Source of the DNA: Bog-532 sp963742875
GTDB taxonomy: Bacteria > Actinomycetota > Actinomycetes > Streptosporangiales > Streptosporangiaceae
DNA: 64,000 bases
Assembly (NCBI GenBank): GCA_963742875.1
Contig: CAVUNO010000015.1
Coordinates: 124,001 to 188,000 of the forward strand
Direction of reading: 5' to 3'
Part shown: one piece after another, positions 55,312 through 63,764 of the stretch
Numbering within the stretch: position 1 is the stretch's first letter
Layout: every line of letters begins with the position of its first letter
Notes under the pieces: model-generated
Seen by the model: only the letters and a program-made list of their open reading frames with translations
What the model was told of the DNA's origin: nothing
Database searches by the model: none
Position numbers and translations under genes: made by a program

Positions 55312-56340
55312 CTAGTCCGCGATGCGGTGGCAGAGCCACGCGAGGGACAGCGGGTAGCGGTAGTCGACGCCCATGTGGCTGGCGTCGAAAAGCTCGAAGT
55401 TGATCACGTCGTCCGGTACGCCGATGTCCCGCAGGGTGGCGCAGAACGCCTCGGCGCCCAGGTCGAGGAACCATTCGTCCCGGGTGCCGGCGTCGATCCA
55501 GATGGCGCGCAAGGAGGGGAGCACGTCGGCGTACCGGGGCGCCATCCGCACCGGATCCCAGTCGAGCCAGCGCTGCCACACCTCCGGCCGGATCTCCGCC
55601 GTCGCCGGGTCGAACGGCAGGTCGATCGAGCCGTCCTTGCTGGCCGAGAAGCACGCCGACACCCCGAGCAGCATCAGCAGGTCGTGGTCTTCGGGCTTGG
55701 TGAACGGGGTCCGGGAGCGGAAATCGTCCCACCAGCGCCAGATGTCGCCGTCGTATCCGCGCAGGTGCCGGGCCGACTTCGCGAACTCCGGGAGGTAGGA
55801 GTACTCGTACAGCGAATCCCCCGAGTGTGAGGCCAGCGCGCCGAACAGGTCCGGCCGCAGCATCGGGGTGATCATCGCACCGAATCCCCCGCTGGATTTC
55901 CCCATGATGGCGCGATAGGCCGCGGCCGGCCTGGTGCGGTAGTGCTCGTCCACCCAGGGCACCACCTCCTCGCACAGGTAGGAGTGGTACCGGCCGGTGG
56001 CGGGTGAGTCCACGAACTGGCTGCCGCCGTAAGAAGTCCAGGCGTCGACGTACACCACGATCGCGGGCGGCGTGTCACCGCGCGCGAACACCGCGTCGGC
56101 GGTCTCGGTGAACGGCTGGCGGTAGGGCGACCGGTTACGCCACATGGTCACGTGCCCCGTGTATCCCTGGATGACGTACACCGTCGGGTAGCGGCGTTCC
56201 TGGTCGCTGTCGTATCCCGGCGGAACGTAGACGAGCAGCGGCCGTTGGTTCGGATCTCCGAGCGGGTTGCCGCGCAGAAGTTCGCTGGTGATCGTGTGCT
56301 CGTCGATGCGTCCGGCCAGATCTGCGGACCAGGGCAGCAT
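55312..56340 (-). CDS. Esterase D-type alpha/beta hydrolase
   Basis: A 342-residue enzyme of the putative esterase (EstD/antigen 85-like) family: PLLVYVPPGYDSDQERRYPT and VIQGYTGHVTMW at the start, and the nucleophile elbow in AIMGKSSGGFGAMITPMLRP (G-K-S-S-G). Catalytic Asp and His are probably in FLDLGAEAF and FDASHMGVDYRYPL. No signal peptide is seen. ATG 56340 follows AGGAG. The substrate is unknown. It lies downstream of the pca scraps on the same strand. Confidence 0.82.
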   Translation of the reverse strand: MLPWSADLAGRIDEHTITSELLRGNPLGDPNQRPLLVYVPPGYDSDQERRYPTVYVIQGYTGHVTMWRNRSPYRQPFTETADAVFARGDTPPAIVVYVDAWTSYGGSQFVDSPATGRYHSYLCEEVVPWVDEHYRTRPAAAYRAIMGKSSGGFGAMITPMLRPDLFGALASHSGDSLYEYSYLPEFAKSARHLRGYDGDIWRWWDDFRSRTPFTKPEDHDLLMLLGVSACFSASKDGSIDLPFDPATAEIRPEVWQRWLDWDPVRMAPRYADVLPSLRAIWIDAGTRDEWFLDLGAEAFCATLRDIGVPDDVINFELFDASHMGVDYRYPLSLAWLCHRIAD

Positions 56341-56434
56341 TTCATCTCCTTCCGGCTGATCCCCCACGCCCAGCATGCCGCATCCCGCTCGCTGCTGCCG
56401 ACCAGGTTGGATGGGCCGGATTACAGCAGCGGCC

Positions 56435-56518
56435 CTGGTTGGTCCCGATCGACGTGCCGAGGGCCACGACCGGAGCGCCGCCCGGGCCCTCCAGCGTGGC
56501 CGCGAGGCGCTCAGACAT
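56435..56518 (-). pseudogene. 5' scrap of pcaD (3-oxoadipate enol-lactonase)
   Basis: From ATG 56518 the frame reads MSERLAATLEGPGG, then APVVALGTSIGTNQ, the usual N-terminus of PcaD-type enol-lactonases (their V-L-G-x-S-L-G-T motif). After about 27 residues the similarity stops and the sequence turns to unrelated bases. The start overlaps the stop of the pcaG scrap, as in intact pca operons. Only the first tenth of the gene is left. Confidence 0.6.
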
Positions 56519-56591
56519 CGAAGAAAACCGTATCGTGGTCGCCTTGGAGGCGGATGCCGAACCGGAGGAGGACCTGCAAGGGTTTGGTCAT
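56511..56591 (-). pseudogene. Deletion scar: start codon region fused to the pcaG 3' end
   Basis: A 26-residue frame starts at ATG 56591 after a good TAGGAG site, 8 bp past the pcaJ stop. Its last residues RFGIRLQGDHDTVFFDV match, as I recall it, the C-terminus of the protocatechuate 3,4-dioxygenase alpha subunit. The first nine residues (MTKPLQVLL) belong to some other gene start, perhaps pcaH. Almost all of pcaH and pcaG has thus been lost in one in-frame deletion. Confidence 0.6.
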
Positions 56592-56599
56592 GTGCGCTC

Positions 56600-57370
56600 C
56601 TATTCCTTCGCGTTCGCTTTGCCGGTGAGGCGGCGCAGGGCGGTCAGCTCGGACGGCGACGGCGGGTCGACCGTCTGCAGGTCCGCCGCCGCGGCCAGGT
56701 GCCAGCCGGTTCTGGACCGGGCATCCGCAACCGATACCCCCGGGTACAGACCGGTCAGCACGAACTGCTGCGTCGCGGGGTCCGGCTGGAGCACGCCGAG
56801 GTCGGTGATGATCTTGAGCGGACCGGCGCCGGTCAGGCCGAGGCGCTGGCGTGTTCCCGGGCCGGACCCGTAGCCCACCGACGTTACGAAGTCCACCCGC
56901 TCCACGAACGAGCGGAGCGTCTGCCGTACGACGACAATCACCTCACGGCAGGATGCGGCGATCTCGGGGGCGCCGCCGGAGCCGGGCAGCCGCGTCTTCG
57001 GGGACGCGTAGCCGCCGCCGATGACCGTCGTGTTGATGTTGCCGAACATGTCGATCTGGGCGGCGCTGAGGAACCCGACGTCGATGCGGCCGGGCTGGAG
57101 CCAGTAGTTGAAGATCTCCGGGACGCTGACCACGGCGTCCGCGGTCTCGGCCAGGACGCCGTCGCCGATGGACAGCGGCAGCCGGTCCGGCTTGGCCCCG
57201 ATCGTGCCCGACTCGTAGATCAGGACCAGCCGGGGGGCGTGCGTGGCACGGGCCAGGTTCGCCGCCGCGCTGGGCAGCCCGATCCCGACGAAGCAGGTGA
57301 CGCCGTCCCTCAGCGCCCGCGCGGCCGAGACCGTCATCATCTCATCGGAACTGTAATCCGGCACAGGCAC
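56600..57370 (-). CDS. pcaJ: 3-oxoadipate CoA-transferase, beta subunit
   Basis: A CatJ/PcaJ-type subunit that with PcaI moves CoA from succinyl-CoA to 3-oxoadipate. It has YSSDEMMTVSAARALRDG, CFVGIGLPSAAANLARATHA, LVLIYESGTIGAKPDRLPLS with the likely active-site Glu, and FLSAAQIDMFGNINTTVIGG. GTG 57370 overlaps the pcaI end by 34 bp; GTG 57364 is also possible. The same fold serves IpdB in sterol degradation, but the neighbouring pcaB favours the beta-ketoadipate pathway. Confidence 0.86.
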   Translation of the reverse strand: MPVPDYSSDEMMTVSAARALRDGVTCFVGIGLPSAAANLARATHAPRLVLIYESGTIGAKPDRLPLSIGDGVLAETADAVVSVPEIFNYWLQPGRIDVGFLSAAQIDMFGNINTTVIGGGYASPKTRLPGSGGAPEIAASCREVIVVVRQTLRSFVERVDFVTSVGYGSGPGTRQRLGLTGAGPLKIITDLGVLQPDPATQQFVLTGLYPGVSVADARSRTGWHLAAAADLQTVDPPSPSELTALRRLTGKANAKE

Positions 57371-58203
57371 CTACTTTCCCCTGCTGTTTCGGGCCGCCCG
57401 AAGATCTCGGTGTCCAGCCACCGCCGGAACGCGCCGCGGTCCCGGGCGATCGGGTCCCACGCCAGGTAGTAGTCATTGTCGCGGTCGTAGTAACCGAGGG
57501 CATAGGACGGCCGGGAGCCGCCCGGGACGGCGGCCACGTAGCTGACCGTCCACGACGGCAGCACTACGCTGTCCGGGCGCGGGTCAAGGTGCGGCACGAC
57601 CTCCTCGACCGTCACGATCGATCGTTCCGCGGCCAGCACGGCCTCCTTCTGCACCCCGGTAATGCCCCAGAGCTGGACGTTCCCGCTGGTATCGGCGCGC
57701 TGGCCGTGGATGATGGCGACGTCCGGGTTGAGCGCGGACACCGCGGTGAGGATCTCGCCGGTGAACGGGCACGTGATGGCGCGGACGCTGCCCGTTCCTC
57801 CGGCGGTCATGAGGCCGGTCCCGCTGTAGCCGCGCAGCACGCCGAACGGCAGCCCCGAGGCGCCGGCCACGTAGCGGTTCGCCATCCCCGCATGGCTGTG
57901 TTCCTCCAGTTCCAGCGGGGCCGGCCAGGAATGCTCCACGGCGTCGCGGAACCGGTGCAGCGACCCGACGCCGGGATTGCCGCCCCAGGAAAACACCAGC
58001 TTGCGCGCGCAGCCCGCTCCGATGAGCTGGTCGTAGATGAGATCGGGAGTCATCCGGATCAAGGTGAGGCCGCGCCGGCGCTGCCGGATCACCTCGTGCC
58101 CGGCGGCGAACGGGATCAGGTGGGTGAATCCCTCCATCGCCACGGTGTCGCGGTCCTGTACGGCCAGTGCAACCGCCTCGGCCAGTGACACGATCTCGGC
58201 CAT
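57337..58203 (-). CDS. pcaI: 3-oxoadipate CoA-transferase, alpha subunit
   Basis: A CatI-like 288-residue subunit: DTVAMEGFTHLIPFAAGHEV, LTLIRMTPDLIYDQLIGAGC, VFSWGGNPGVGSLHRFRDAV and CPFTGEILTAVSALNPDVAI. ATG 58203 follows a GGGGGAG site. It overlaps pcaJ, so the two subunits are coupled. It lies 118 bp after pcaB on the same strand. Confidence 0.88.
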   Translation of the reverse strand: MAEIVSLAEAVALAVQDRDTVAMEGFTHLIPFAAGHEVIRQRRRGLTLIRMTPDLIYDQLIGAGCARKLVFSWGGNPGVGSLHRFRDAVEHSWPAPLELEEHSHAGMANRYVAGASGLPFGVLRGYSGTGLMTAGGTGSVRAITCPFTGEILTAVSALNPDVAIIHGQRADTSGNVQLWGITGVQKEAVLAAERSIVTVEEVVPHLDPRPDSVVLPSWTVSYVAAVPGGSRPSYALGYYDRDNDYYLAWDPIARDRGAFRRWLDTEIFGRPETAGESRCLCRITVPMR

Positions 58204-58321
58204 CCCACTCCCCCGCTGGCGTCCACCGGGTGCACACTCGTTCGACATCCGTACGATAGCGGCCCGGCCGGGCCGACGTCGATGCCGGGAGGGGTCACCC
58301 GGCAGGCAGACGTCAGGAGCG

Positions 58322-59767
58322 TCACGCTGACTCGGGCGCGCGATCAGCCCGTTCTTTCCTGGAGTGGTGCTCCTTCGGGGGGACCTGGTGCGCGGCCAGT
58401 GCGGCGTCGACGAACTCCGCGGCGGCGCCGAGGTAGCCGGCCGGATCGAGCGCCGATTCGATCTGCTCGGCCGTGATCCCGGACGCCTCGAGCCGTTCCG
58501 CCGACTGCGGCAGCCCGAGCAGAACGTCACGGAGCGGGAGCCCGGCCGACAGGGCGCGTGCCCCGGCCTCCGCGACCAGATCGTGCGCGGCCGCCCGGCC
58601 CAGCGTGTCCGCCAGCAGCGACGTCACGTGCTCGGCCAGCGGCAGCCCGTTTGCCGCGGCCAGGTTGGCGCTCATCCGGGCCGCGTCCACGGTCAGGCCG
58701 CCGAGCATTTCGGCCGCCCAGGACGCGGCCGAGCCGGTCAGGCTGAGCAGGTCCGCCATCGTTTCCCATTCGGCGTGCCAGGCGCCCGCGGCCCGCTGGT
58801 ACTCCTGCTCGGCCGCGGCCGCCACGGTCGCGAGCAGGCCGGGAACCCGCTTGGTGCAGCCGAGGATGGCGACGGCGGCCACCGGGTTCTGCTTCTGCGG
58901 CATGGCCGACGAGCCACCGCGCCGGGGTGAGCTGCCTCCGCCACCGGAGGAGTCCCCCGGTCCCTCGTGCACCTCGCCAACCTCGGACTGCGACAGCAGG
59001 GTGACGTCGCGCGCGATCTTGCCCAGCACGGCGTCCGCGCCGGCCAGCGCGCCGGCCAGTTCCACCATCCGCAACCTGCTGGTGTGCCACGGCAGTACCG
59101 GCAGCGGCAAGCCCAGTTCCCCAGCCAGCAGCGCCGCCACTCGGGGTCCCGCGTCGTTCAGGGACGCCACGGTGCCCGCCGCGCCGCCGAACTGCACCGC
59201 GAGCCGTTCCGCGGCGACCCGGGCGAGCCCGGCCCCGGCGTCGTCGAGGGCGGCCAGCCAGCCCGCCGCGACCAGGCCGAACGTTACGGGAACGGCCTGG
59301 CGGAGGAGTGTCCGGCCGGCCATGATCGTGGACCGGTGCCGCACCGCGAGCGCGGCGGCGCTCCGGGCGGCGGCGGCGAGGTCGGCCATGATGACGTCGA
59401 GCCCGCGGGAGGCCATCAGCATGGCGGCGGTGTCCACGATGTCCTGGCTGGTCGCGCCGCGGTGTACCGCGCCCGCCACGGTGCGGGGCACCCGGTTCAT
59501 GAGGGCGCGGCTGAGGGCGGGAACCGGGTTGCCGGTGAGCGCGGCCAAGCCGCCCAGCTCGGCGACGTCGAAGTTCTCCGGGACGGCCACCTTGGTTACC
59601 GCGGCGCCGGCCCCCGCGGGCGCGAGCCCGGCCCGCTCCAGCGCGCGGGCGAGGGCGGCCTCCACCTCCAGCATGGAGCGCAGCCATGCCTGGTCACCGG
59701 CATCGACGCCGCCGCGGCGGAACACCCCGCCGAACATCATCCCGCGGCTCGCGTCCTGCTCAGACAT
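58322..59767 (-). CDS. pcaB: 3-carboxy-cis,cis-muconate cycloisomerase-like lyase
   Basis: A member of the fumarase/argininosuccinate lyase superfamily, with signature GGSSAMPQKQNPVAAVAILG. VHRGATSQDIVDTAAMLMAS is the second conserved region. PcaB converts carboxymuconate in protocatechuate breakdown; adenylosuccinate lyase is excluded by length and context. ATG 59767, 481 residues. A Gly/Ser-rich insert (PGDSSGGGGSSPRRGG) precedes the signature. It is the first gene of the pcaB-pcaI-pcaJ operon, divergent from gabT. Confidence 0.87.
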   Translation of the reverse strand: MSEQDASRGMMFGGVFRRGGVDAGDQAWLRSMLEVEAALARALERAGLAPAGAGAAVTKVAVPENFDVAELGGLAALTGNPVPALSRALMNRVPRTVAGAVHRGATSQDIVDTAAMLMASRGLDVIMADLAAAARSAAALAVRHRSTIMAGRTLLRQAVPVTFGLVAAGWLAALDDAGAGLARVAAERLAVQFGGAAGTVASLNDAGPRVAALLAGELGLPLPVLPWHTSRLRMVELAGALAGADAVLGKIARDVTLLSQSEVGEVHEGPGDSSGGGGSSPRRGGSSAMPQKQNPVAAVAILGCTKRVPGLLATVAAAAEQEYQRAAGAWHAEWETMADLLSLTGSAASWAAEMLGGLTVDAARMSANLAAANGLPLAEHVTSLLADTLGRAAAHDLVAEAGARALSAGLPLRDVLLGLPQSAERLEASGITAEQIESALDPAGYLGAAAEFVDAALAAHQVPPKEHHSRKERADRAPESA

Positions 59768-59851
59768 GGTTACGACCACTCCTTCCAGCCGGGCAATCGT
59801 CGCTGGCCCCACGTCTCGCCCGCGGACCACGATAGACGTAGGGTCGGGACC

Positions 59852-61231
59852 ATGAACGCGCCTTTCTCTGGCCCAGGCGGGCCCGTTCCCGGTCCGGGCG
59901 GCCCCGGGCTCCCCCAGGAACGCCGCGTCGTCACCGAAATCCCCGGACCAGCCTCACGTGAGCTGCTCGGGCGCCGCCAGCGCAGCGTCGCGCGGGGTGT
60001 CAGCCATGTGCTGCCGGTGTTCATCACCGCCGCGGGCGGCGGCGTCCTCGTCGACGCCGACGGTAACTCGCTCGTCGACTTCGGCTCGGGCATCGCCGTG
60101 GTGTCGGCGGGCAACGCCGCGCCCCGCGTGGTGGAACGGGTCAGTGAGCAGGTCGCCCGGTTCACCCACACGTGCTTCATGGTCACCCCGTACGAGGAGT
60201 ACGTCGCGGTCTGCGAAGAGCTCGCGCGCCGGACACCGGGTGACTATGAGAAGCGTTCCGCGCTGTTCAACTCGGGCGCGGAGGCGGTGGAGAACGCCGT
60301 GAAGATCGCCCGGCACGCGACCGGGCGCCAGGCAGTTGTCGCGTTCGACCACGCCTACCACGGGCGCACCAACCTCACGATGGCGCTGACCGCGAAGAAC
60401 ATGCCGTACAAGCAGGGGTTCGGCCCGTTCGCCGGCGAGATCTACCGGGCGCCGATGGCGTACCCGCTGCGCTGGCCGGGCGGCCCGGAGGCCTGCCGCG
60501 CCCAGGCGCTGGAGGTCGTCACCGGACTGATCCACACGCAGGTCGGCGAGGAGAACGTGGCCGCCGTCATCATCGAGCCGATCCAGGGCGAGGGCGGGTT
60601 CATCGTGCCGCCGCCCGGGTTCCTGGCCGGGCTGGCCGGATTCTGCCGCGCACACGGCATCGTGCTGATCGCGGACGAGATCCAGACCGGTTTCTGCCGC
60701 ACCGGCGACTGGTTCGCCTGCGAGCATGAGGGCGTCGTCCCCGACCTGATCACGACGGCCAAGGGGATCGCGGACGGGCTGCCGCTGGGGGCGGTCACCG
60801 GGCGCGCCGACCTGATGGATTCGGTGCACGTGGGCGGTCTGGGCGGCACCTTCGGCGGCAACCCGGTGGCGTGCGCGGCCGCGCTGGGCGCGATTGAGAC
60901 GATGGCGGCCGAGGACCTGGCCAGGCGGGCCCGGCACATCGGCGACATCATGCTGCCGCGGCTGAACAAGCTGGCCGAGGCCACGCCCCGCATCGGGGAC
61001 GTCCGGGGCCGGGGCGCAATGATCGCCGTCGAGATCGTCCGGCCGGGCGGCCTGGACCCGGACCCCGCCGCAGCGGGCAAGGTGGCCCGGGCCTGCCACG
61101 AAGCCGGCCTGGTCGTGCTCACGTGCGGGACGTTCGGGAACGTGCTGCGCTTCCTGCCGCCGCTGGTCATCGGCAACGCGCTGCTCGAAGAGGGCCTGTC
61201 GATCCTGGAGGACGCCTTCGCCACGGTGTAG
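59852..61231 (+). CDS. gabT: 4-aminobutyrate (class III) aminotransferase
   Basis: Transfers the amino group of 4-aminobutyrate or a related omega-amino acid to 2-oxoglutarate. The 459-residue PLP enzyme has NSGAEAVENAVKIARHATGR, FDHAYHGRTNLTMALTAK, LIADEIQTGFCRTGDWFA and the PLP lysine in TTAKGIADGLPLGAVTGR. ATG 59852. The N-terminus has a GPGG-rich lead. The mmsA-like dehydrogenase at the right edge would suit a pathway from beta-amino acids, but three genes lie between. Confidence 0.92.
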   Translation: MNAPFSGPGGPVPGPGGPGLPQERRVVTEIPGPASRELLGRRQRSVARGVSHVLPVFITAAGGGVLVDADGNSLVDFGSGIAVVSAGNAAPRVVERVSEQVARFTHTCFMVTPYEEYVAVCEELARRTPGDYEKRSALFNSGAEAVENAVKIARHATGRQAVVAFDHAYHGRTNLTMALTAKNMPYKQGFGPFAGEIYRAPMAYPLRWPGGPEACRAQALEVVTGLIHTQVGEENVAAVIIEPIQGEGGFIVPPPGFLAGLAGFCRAHGIVLIADEIQTGFCRTGDWFACEHEGVVPDLITTAKGIADGLPLGAVTGRADLMDSVHVGGLGGTFGGNPVACAAALGAIETMAAEDLARRARHIGDIMLPRLNKLAEATPRIGDVRGRGAMIAVEIVRPGGLDPDPAAAGKVARACHEAGLVVLTCGTFGNVLRFLPPLVIGNALLEEGLSILEDAFATV

Positions 61232-61370
61232 GGCACAGTGCACAGATGGGGCGGCCCAGGTCGCCGCATCCGGTGAGCGGGCCCGGCGAGCGGACACACT
61301 TGCAGGGAGCGGCGATACCGCCGCGAGAGCCAAGCGGTGCCGGTCCCTGCGCTATGCTTGCCACGTCAAG

Positions 61371-61425
61371 TCTTTCTGTGGGAATCCCCGTCGTTCACGG
61401 CCGGGAGGATGTCAACAGGAGCTGA
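61371..61425 (+). mobile_element. Lone IS200/IS605-type right end with tnpB tail
   Basis: GGAATCCCCGTCGTTCACGG, then CCGGGAGGATGTCAAC, is nearly the same as the right end of the miniature element at 47.93 kb (three differences over about 36 bases). Its frame reads GIPVVHGREDVN, the usual TnpB C-terminus. No left end was found near it. It ends about 25 bp before the GTG of the next gene. Confidence 0.68.
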
Positions 61426-61445
61426 GTTCCGGGCTGGCCGAGCTC

Positions 61446-62252
61446 GTGCCCGATATCAGCCGAACGGACGGCTGGATTCTCTACCTCGCTGGTGCGCCGC
61501 AGTCCCAGGTGGACCTGTCCGACCCGACGTACCTGCAGTTCGAGTACATCCGCCGGATCGCCCATCTGCTGGACGTGGCCGCGCCCGCCGGTGAGCCGCT
61601 GCGCGTGCTGCACCTGGGCGGCGGCGCGCTGACGCTGCCGCGTTACGTGACGGCCACCCGTCCCGGCTCGAGCCAGCTGGTGGCCGAGGCCGACGCGGCG
61701 CTGATGGAGATGGTCCGCAAGTACCTGCCGCTGAGCCGCCCGCGGCCAGCTCAGGGGCGGCTGCGGATCCGGATCGGTGACGCCCGGGAGGTCCTGGAGT
61801 CCGTGCGCGCGGCCAGCTTCGACGTCGTGATCAGCGATGTCTTCGCCGGGCCGCGGACTCCGGCGCACCTGACCACGGTGGAGTGCGCCGCCGCGGCGGC
61901 GCGGGCGCTGCGGCCCGGCGGGATCTATGCCGTGAACGTGGCCGATGGGCCGCCGCTCGGGCACGCCAAGGCCCAGGTCGCCACCGTCGGTTCCGTTTTC
62001 CCGTCCTCCTGCATGATCGCCGAGCCCGGGGTGCTGCGCCGCCGCCGGTTCGGCAACCTGGTGCTGGCCGGAAGCCGCCGTGCGTTCCCCGGAGAGGAAC
62101 TGCGGCGCAGGGCGGTGGCGGACCCGTTCCCCGCCCGGCTGATGTGCGGCGATGACCTGGTGCAGTTCGCGGCCGGAGCCCGTCCTGTCACCGACGCGAC
62201 CGCGCAACCGTCCCCCGCGCCCCCGCGCGCGGCCGTTGACCCCTCCGCCTGA
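61446..62252 (+). CDS. Spermidine synthase-like methyltransferase-fold protein
   Basis: A 268-residue protein: APQSQVDLSDPTYLQFEYIR and RVLHLGGGALTLPRYVTATR (the cosubstrate loop), then FDVVISDVFAGPRTPAHLTT. This family is common in actinomycetes and usually annotated as spermidine synthase or fused MFS/spermidine synthase; true polyamine activity is unproven. The in-frame sequence before GTG 61446 (ELSSGLAEL) looks native, but no start codon lies in it: an IS right end sits exactly where the start should be. Translation may now begin at GTG 61446. Confidence 0.8.
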   Translation: MPDISRTDGWILYLAGAPQSQVDLSDPTYLQFEYIRRIAHLLDVAAPAGEPLRVLHLGGGALTLPRYVTATRPGSSQLVAEADAALMEMVRKYLPLSRPRPAQGRLRIRIGDAREVLESVRAASFDVVISDVFAGPRTPAHLTTVECAAAAARALRPGGIYAVNVADGPPLGHAKAQVATVGSVFPSSCMIAEPGVLRRRRFGNLVLAGSRRAFPGEELRRRAVADPFPARLMCGDDLVQFAAGARPVTDATAQPSPAPPRAAVDPSA

Positions 62253-62419
62253 TGGTTCGGATGCGCATATTTGCCCGCTCCGCCAGCGTCCGGCCCCGGT
62301 CCTCCGGTACTCTGCTTGACCTTGGGGACTGTGTCCGGGCGAGGCCGGCCGTTGGCTGGTGGTGGAGGTGCGGAGCTTGGCCAGCGGGACCGCAGTGTGA
62401 CATCGGCGTAGGAGCTCGC

Positions 62420-63703
62420 ATGGAGATGCCCCCTCCCGGCTGGTACGAGGATCCCGTTGACGCGGGAGGCCCGTTGCGCTGGTGGGACGGGACGCAGTGG
62501 ACGGAGCAATCGGCCCCGTCCGGCCCATCGGCCCCGTCCGGCTCGGCCCCGTCCGGCCCATCGGCCCCGTCCGGCTCGGCCCCGTCCGGCCCATCGGCCC
62601 CGTCCGGCCCATCGGCCCCGTTCGCGCCGTCCGTTCCGGCAAACGACGGCGACCCTTCGCTGACCGACTGGTTCCAGAGCATTCCCTTTCCGGTGGCCGA
62701 CCGCGACCATCCTGCTACATTCAGCACGACCCGCGTGCTGGACCGGGGCGGACCGGGGACGCTGGCGGAGCTCGGCTGGCCGCACGGCACACCGGTCGGC
62801 GAGGACGACACGCCCCTGCTGGAGCGCGGCGAAGCGTCCGGCAGGCTGCGCCGCAACCGCAGCCGGCTCATGTGGGGCCTGGCCCTGGGTGCGGCCGTGG
62901 CCATGCTCATCACCGGCGTCCTGGTCGCGGTCTTCGGTTCGAGCACGGCGCCGCAGGCCGCGCCGGCCGCCGCGGCCCATCCGTCAGCCGTGCGCACGCT
63001 GACCCCGAAGGCGTCCGCGGCACCGCCGAGCACCCCGTCGACGATCCCCACGACCGGCACCCCGCTGACCGACCCCGCGTCCGGCCTGTCCTACGCGACC
63101 CTCAGCACTCCCTGGCAGCCGAGCTGCCCAGCCGCAATGAGCGACGCGGCGTTCACCTGGACGGCCGGGGAGAGCGCGGTGGCCGGAACGGTCCCTCCGG
63201 CGGGCGGCGACCCCTGGTACGCCAGCGCCTGTTCCGGCCTGCTCGGCCAGCAGTACCCTTATACCGGCGTCGCTGACCTGCCCCAGACGGCGATGAACCT
63301 GGTCGGTGCGTTCGATTCGGCTTACTACAGCGCCCTCCCGCACGTCCGCGCGACCCAGCAGAACAATCCGCTCCAGGTCAGCGGCCATCCGGCGTGGATC
63401 GTGGAGTTCCAGATGACCTACCCGACCGCGGCGGGCCAGGGCCTGGCGTGGCAGACGCAGCTCGGCGCCGTCGAGGTCGTGGACCGCGGTACGGGGCAGC
63501 CGCCCGCCGTCATGTACGTCACGGTGCCGGACGACCTGGGCACCGCGAACGTCGGGGTGATCCTGGCCTCGATGCAGCTCAATGTTCCCGCCCCGGCGAG
63601 CCCGGCTGCCCCGGCGAGCCCGCCCGCCGCGGCCACCACGGCACCGCCGGGAGCCCCGCAGGCACCGGCCGCTAATACGGCGACGTCGGGCCCGAACCCG
63701 TAG
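62420..63703 (+). CDS. DUF2510 membrane protein with Ser/Pro repeat
   Basis: The N-terminal DUF2510 motif MPPPGWYEDPVDAGGPLRWW, then DGTQWTEQS, binds partners or membranes in actinomycete signalling proteins. It is followed by a SAPSGP repeat region, one membrane helix (LMWGLALGAAVAMLITGVLV) and an outer domain of about 200 residues with paired Cys (WQPSCPAAM, YASACSGLLG). ATG 62420 follows TAGGAG. Its function is unknown. Confidence 0.78.
   Translation: MEMPPPGWYEDPVDAGGPLRWWDGTQWTEQSAPSGPSAPSGSAPSGPSAPSGSAPSGPSAPSGPSAPFAPSVPANDGDPSLTDWFQSIPFPVADRDHPATFSTTRVLDRGGPGTLAELGWPHGTPVGEDDTPLLERGEASGRLRRNRSRLMWGLALGAAVAMLITGVLVAVFGSSTAPQAAPAAAAHPSAVRTLTPKASAAPPSTPSTIPTTGTPLTDPASGLSYATLSTPWQPSCPAAMSDAAFTWTAGESAVAGTVPPAGGDPWYASACSGLLGQQYPYTGVADLPQTAMNLVGAFDSAYYSALPHVRATQQNNPLQVSGHPAWIVEFQMTYPTAAGQGLAWQTQLGAVEVVDRGTGQPPAVMYVTVPDDLGTANVGVILASMQLNVPAPASPAAPASPPAAATTAPPGAPQAPAANTATSGPNP
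62509..62630 (+). repeat. Imperfect tandem repeat in the DUF2510 gene
   Basis: Alternating phrases of CCGTCCGGCCCATCGGCC and CCGTCCGGCTCGGCC form a roughly 33-bp higher-order unit repeated about 3.5 times. It encodes SAPSGPSAPSG-type linker sequence. Confidence 0.85.
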
Positions 63704-63764
63704 GGCCCCCAGCCCCGGACCTGCCCCCCGGAACCGGGACCCATTAAGCCAGCCTCAGCTGCAC

